DNA from: a virus
Length of the DNA: 24,704 nt
Strand: one strand, 5' to 3'
IMG/VR virus record: IMGVR_UViG_3300042303_000715
Location: 1 to 24,704 of that record
The translations under genes and the position numbers were made by a program. The notes beneath the pieces were generated by a model. It did not search any database, had not been told where the DNA came from, and saw only the letters and a list, made by a program, of their open reading frames with translations. Positions 22,139-24,704 of the stretch are shown one piece after another. Each line of letters begins with the position of its first letter. Position 1 is the stretch's first letter.

Positions 22139-22993
22139 ATGAAAATAAAACATTCAAAGTTTAAAAACACAGGTATATTATTCGAACTATTAGTTCGTCA
22201 AATAGCATCTGATACTGTATCTAATAAAGATTCGGCCGCTATTGGAATAGTTAGAAAATACTTTAACAAATCTGAATTAGCTAAAGAATATAAATTATAC
22301 CAAGCGTTAATTACACCTAAATCTCTTAGCGAAGCTAAAGCCGAAACGTTTATCAATTCAACGTTAGAGGCTTCTTTGCGTTTGAATAAAACCGCTTTAC
22401 GCAAGGAGAAATACAACATAATTAAAGAAATTCGTGATCATTATGATATTGAGGAATTCTTTAAGGCAAAAATTAACCATTACAAACAATATGCTGCTGC
22501 CTTTAATTTAATTGAAGCACACAATTCATTAGAATTTACTGAACCACAGCATATTATTGATAATAAGATTACCTTATTAGAACATATTACACGTAAAGAA
22601 ATTGACAAGGAAAGTGTAAAGGATCGTGTAATGGAAGAATTTACTAATATGGATAAAGGATCTCGCATATTAGCTTATCGTATGTTGTTGGAGAAATTTA
22701 ACAGCAAATATGCTACATTATCAGATCGCCAAAAATTAATATTAAAAGAATTCATTAACAATATCTCTAATACAACTAAGTTGAGAGATTTTGTTAATAA
22801 AAATTTTACAATAATTAATGAACAAATTACCAAAATTATACCTACAGTAGCTGATAAAACAACTCAGATTAAATTAGCTGAGGTAATTACATTATTACAT
22901 CCATTAGATAAAACACAAAATGTAAAAGATGAAAACATTATTTCTCTTTTACAATATTATCAATTAATTGAAGAATTAAAAGCTGTTAAATAG
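22139..22993 (+). CDS. Conserved protein downstream of portal, unknown function
   Basis: This 284-residue helical, Lys-rich protein opens MKIKHSKFKNTGILFELLVR. That N-terminus and R-K-Y-F-N-K-S-E-L-A-K-E-Y-K-L-Y (45-60) are familiar to me from T4-like aquatic phages, where the gene also follows the portal. Later S-R-I-L-A-Y-R-M-L-L-E-K-F-N-S-K-Y (176-192) and helical repeats suggest an all-alpha fold. No catalytic motif, signal peptide or leader was found. Position suggests a part in prohead assembly or portal completion. Its TAG shares a base with the GTG start of the next gene. Confidence 0.68.
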   Translation: MKIKHSKFKNTGILFELLVRQIASDTVSNKDSAAIGIVRKYFNKSELAKEYKLYQALITPKSLSEAKAETFINSTLEASLRLNKTALRKEKYNIIKEIRDHYDIEEFFKAKINHYKQYAAAFNLIEAHNSLEFTEPQHIIDNKITLLEHITRKEIDKESVKDRVMEEFTNMDKGSRILAYRMLLEKFNSKYATLSDRQKLILKEFINNISNTTKLRDFVNKNFTIINEQITKIIPTVADKTTQIKLAEVITLLHPLDKTQNVKDENIISLLQYYQLIEELKAVK

Positions 22994-23523
22994 TGGATAT
23001 CAAAGAATATATTAAATCACTTGTATACGAGATGTTAGACGAAATGTCTGTTTCTGGAGATGCAGGTGGATATTTAACTCCTCAAGCATTTGCCAAAAAA
23101 GGACAAGGTCTAAATGCAGCTACTAAACAAGCACAAAGATCAGGATGGAAATTAGCAGGTGGAATGCCTAAAAATTCCAAAGTACTTGATTATAAAGAAT
23201 TATGGAAAGGTAAAAAATCCGCTATGAACGAAACATTACTACAAATTATCGAGCAAGAATTACTTAACGAAGTAACATACAATAAATTTAAAAACGATGT
23301 AAAATTTCGTACTAAAAACGAACAATTACATAAAGCAATTCGTGAAGTAAAACGTAAATTACAAGAAATTGATCGTATTGTAGAATATACATCTCGTATG
23401 AAGCAAGAATTAAGTGAAGGTGAGGAAGGTATAAAATATTGGAAAGCAACCCAAAATAACGTTTCCAAAATATCAGAAATGGTAAACCATCTTAACAATA
23501 AAATTAAAAATCTCCAGCAGTAA
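22993..23523 (+). CDS. Helical head-region protein with leader and internal LxE sites
   Basis: The start is GTG 22993 (TAGTG overlap with the previous stop). The 176-residue protein opens MDIKEYIKSLVYEMLDE|MS, an IREAI-type amphipathic leader with L15-D-E17. Residues 20-70 include Y-L-T-P-Q-A-F-A-K-K-G-Q-G and N-A-A-T-K-Q-A-Q-R-S-G-W-K-L-A. A second leader-like stretch, M-N-E-T-L-L-Q-I-I-E-Q-E-L-L-N-E|V (78-93), precedes a coiled-coil C-terminus. Two leader-like units in one chain suggest it may be processed into two pieces. No enzyme motif was recognised. Confidence 0.66.
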   Translation: MDIKEYIKSLVYEMLDEMSVSGDAGGYLTPQAFAKKGQGLNAATKQAQRSGWKLAGGMPKNSKVLDYKELWKGKKSAMNETLLQIIEQELLNEVTYNKFKNDVKFRTKNEQLHKAIREVKRKLQEIDRIVEYTSRMKQELSEGEEGIKYWKATQNNVSKISEMVNHLNNKIKNLQQ

Positions 23524-23654
23524 TGGCAAAGAGTAAAGGCGGTGGTGAAATCCACAAAATATCATTCGGTAAGCGTAAAAAAGGTAAAGCAAAAAAATCA
23601 TATAACAAGCACGATCATTCTGAAAGAAACTATCGTGGACAAGGAAAAGCATAA
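23523..23654 (+). CDS. Tiny basic protein (43 residues)
   Basis: ATG 23523 overlaps the preceding TAA by one base, and the frame runs to TAA 23652-23654, giving 43 residues: it begins MAKSKGGGEIHKISFGKRKK, then Lys/Gly-rich, ending Y-R-G-Q-G-K-A. About a third of the residues are Lys or Arg. I remember very similar tiny proteins at this place in marine T4-like phages, which supports it as real despite its size. Likely a nucleic-acid or capsid binding peptide; the role is unknown. Confidence 0.66.
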   Translation: MAKSKGGGEIHKISFGKRKKGKAKKSYNKHDHSERNYRGQGKA

Positions 23655-23659
23655 TAACT

Positions 23660-24704
23660 ATGAAAAGTATAAAACAACAGTACATTGATTTAATGGAAGG
23701 TAGAATGTCCCAACATAACTTCATGAGAAGTTTACGTATGACAATGCCTCAATACGTTACTAATGTAACTTCATTTAAAGATTCAGTTAGAATCCTTAAA
23801 AATAAGGGTATACTAAATGAAGCATATGCTAATGAAGCTCCTTCTTATGACTATAATGGTAAAAAATTATATGTTGATAATCAAAGCGGAGAACCAGATG
23901 CCCCGGGAGGAAAAGTATCATTATACGATGAAGAAGAAAATGAATATATTGGTACTATTTCTTCAATAGATAGAGAAGGATTTATATCTGTTAATCCTGA
24001 ATCAATTCAACCAGCAAATGGTGAAGATGAAGATGCTGAATTTATTGACATGATTGCTAAAGCAGAAGAAGAAGAAGCAGGTAAATACACTAAATTTGAT
24101 GATTTTGAAGGTGGACTTAGTGAAGCTAAAAAGAAAAAAGAACCTAAAGCTGAATTACATCCAAATCAAATCCACCCACAAGAATTAAGGATGGGTATTA
24201 AAGTTGAATTGGAACATACAGATGATTTAGATAAAGCTAAAAAAATTGCTTTAGATCATTTAGCTGAAAACCCATTCTACTATACTGCACTTAAACTCTC
24301 AGGTATTGAATCACCTTCAGCTCCTAAAGTTAAACCTCCAGTAGAGAAAAAGGCTAAAAAGAAAAAAGAAGCTGTTGAAATGGTAGATGCTGCTAATCAA
24401 ATGCAGAAAGTTAAAATGCCTAAAGTTGTTAAAGAAAATCTAAACGAAGGTGGTGAATGGACAATTACAGGTACTCTTACTAAAGATGAGCAAACTGAAT
24501 TAAAGAATATGATCGGTAATTATGAATTAGATGTTCAAGCTACTGATGATACTCTTGAAACAACGATTTCACATCCGATGTACAATGATAAATCTTTAGA
24601 ACAAGCTCTTAAACAAGTAAGAGGAATGCTTACTCCTTCTAAAGATAAAAAAGATTTAGGTGGATCATTTGATAAATTTAAATCTCAACTAGAATCACTT
24701 GTAC
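23660..24704 (+). CDS. Head-region protein with DUF5661-like segment (partial, 3' end outside window)
   Basis: ATG 23660 opens a frame with no stop up to the window end (348 residues visible). It begins MKSIKQQYIDLMEGRMSQHN and F-M-R-S-L-R-M-T-M-P-Q-Y, familiar from flavobacterial phage head genes. Several L-x-E sites occur: L11-M-E, I-L52-N-E54|A, G-L-S-E155|A and N-L261-N-E263|G, each between segments. Residues 172-213 (H-P-Q-E-L-R-M-G-I-K-V-E-L-E-H-T-D-D, then I-A-L-D-H-L-A-E-N-P-F-Y-Y) look like the small DUF5661 family. An acidic linker spans 119-142 and a Lys-rich linker 225-238. Scaffold or prohead-core polyprotein fits the position after the portal; I cannot see a protease signature in the visible part. 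Confidence 0.66.
   Translation, partial: MKSIKQQYIDLMEGRMSQHNFMRSLRMTMPQYVTNVTSFKDSVRILKNKGILNEAYANEAPSYDYNGKKLYVDNQSGEPDAPGGKVSLYDEEENEYIGTISSIDREGFISVNPESIQPANGEDEDAEFIDMIAKAEEEEAGKYTKFDDFEGGLSEAKKKKEPKAELHPNQIHPQELRMGIKVELEHTDDLDKAKKIALDHLAENPFYYTALKLSGIESPSAPKVKPPVEKKAKKKKEAVEMVDAANQMQKVKMPKVVKENLNEGGEWTITGTLTKDEQTELKNMIGNYELDVQATDDTLETTISHPMYNDKSLEQALKQVRGMLTPSKDKKDLGGSFDKFKSQLESLV

Overview
The window looks like part of the late (virion) region of a T4-related myovirus of the open-water type, infecting a member of the Bacteroidota. The phage assignment rests on a recognisable large terminase (18603-20183) followed directly by a gp20-type portal (20216-22102) and several small protein families I remember from aquatic T4-like phages. 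The host assignment rests on an AT-rich composition, starts with A-rich leaders instead of clear Shine-Dalgarno sequences, and a Bacteroidota-type TonB-dependent receptor/lipoprotein pair at the left end. All genes are on the + strand, tightly packed, often overlapping by 1-14 bases. No tRNA, CRISPR or insertion sequence was seen.

Layout. 1-1527: C-terminus of a TonB-dependent outer-membrane receptor and a complete beta-helix surface lipoprotein, a host-type operon next to phage genes. 1591-7686: nucleotidyltransferase, P-loop kinase-like protein, a 727-residue nucleotidyltransferase / cytidylyltransferase / zinc-metallopeptidase fusion, a zinc-ribbon protein, a small membrane protein and three small Cys-rich or basic proteins. 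7686-14000: an 873-residue protein with a Cys/Trp/Tyr-rich domain, a 339-residue structural-type protein, small charged proteins, a protein with an EF-hand loop, and a possible PD-(D/E)XK nuclease-like protein. 14003-14464: a small gene bracketed by a perfect 45-bp direct repeat, then a terminator. 14548-16857: a metabolic-looking cluster (FAD-dependent oxidoreductase, two small proteins, a P-loop nucleotide kinase). 16882-18516: a leader-bearing acidic protein and a spanin-like membrane protein, then a strong terminator. 18603 to the end: terminase, portal, and the start of a head-assembly block.

The main idea is that at least 14 proteins begin with a short amphipathic segment ending in [L/I/M]-x-E. 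There are two flavours: MIKLLDILxE, and a longer one around xxIREAIxxVLSE. In T4 such N-termini are capsid-targeting sequences that bring internal proteins (IPI-III, Alt) into the prohead and are clipped by the gp21 protease at (L/I)-x-E. If that holds here, the region encodes a set of enzymes packaged in the head and possibly delivered with the DNA: nucleotidyltransferase, kinase, cytidylyltransferase, metallopeptidase, Zn-ribbon and Fe-S-like proteins, and a nuclease-like protein. This is inference from sequence pattern.

Regulation. A motif AATATTTATA (core TATTTATA, the reverse complement of the T4 late -10 box TATAAATA) recurs in the gaps at 1541, 6205, 11557, 14049, 16856, 18590 (one base different) and 20186. 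Some copies are joined to a stem-loop. Two clear intrinsic terminators (14474 and 18561) close transcription blocks.
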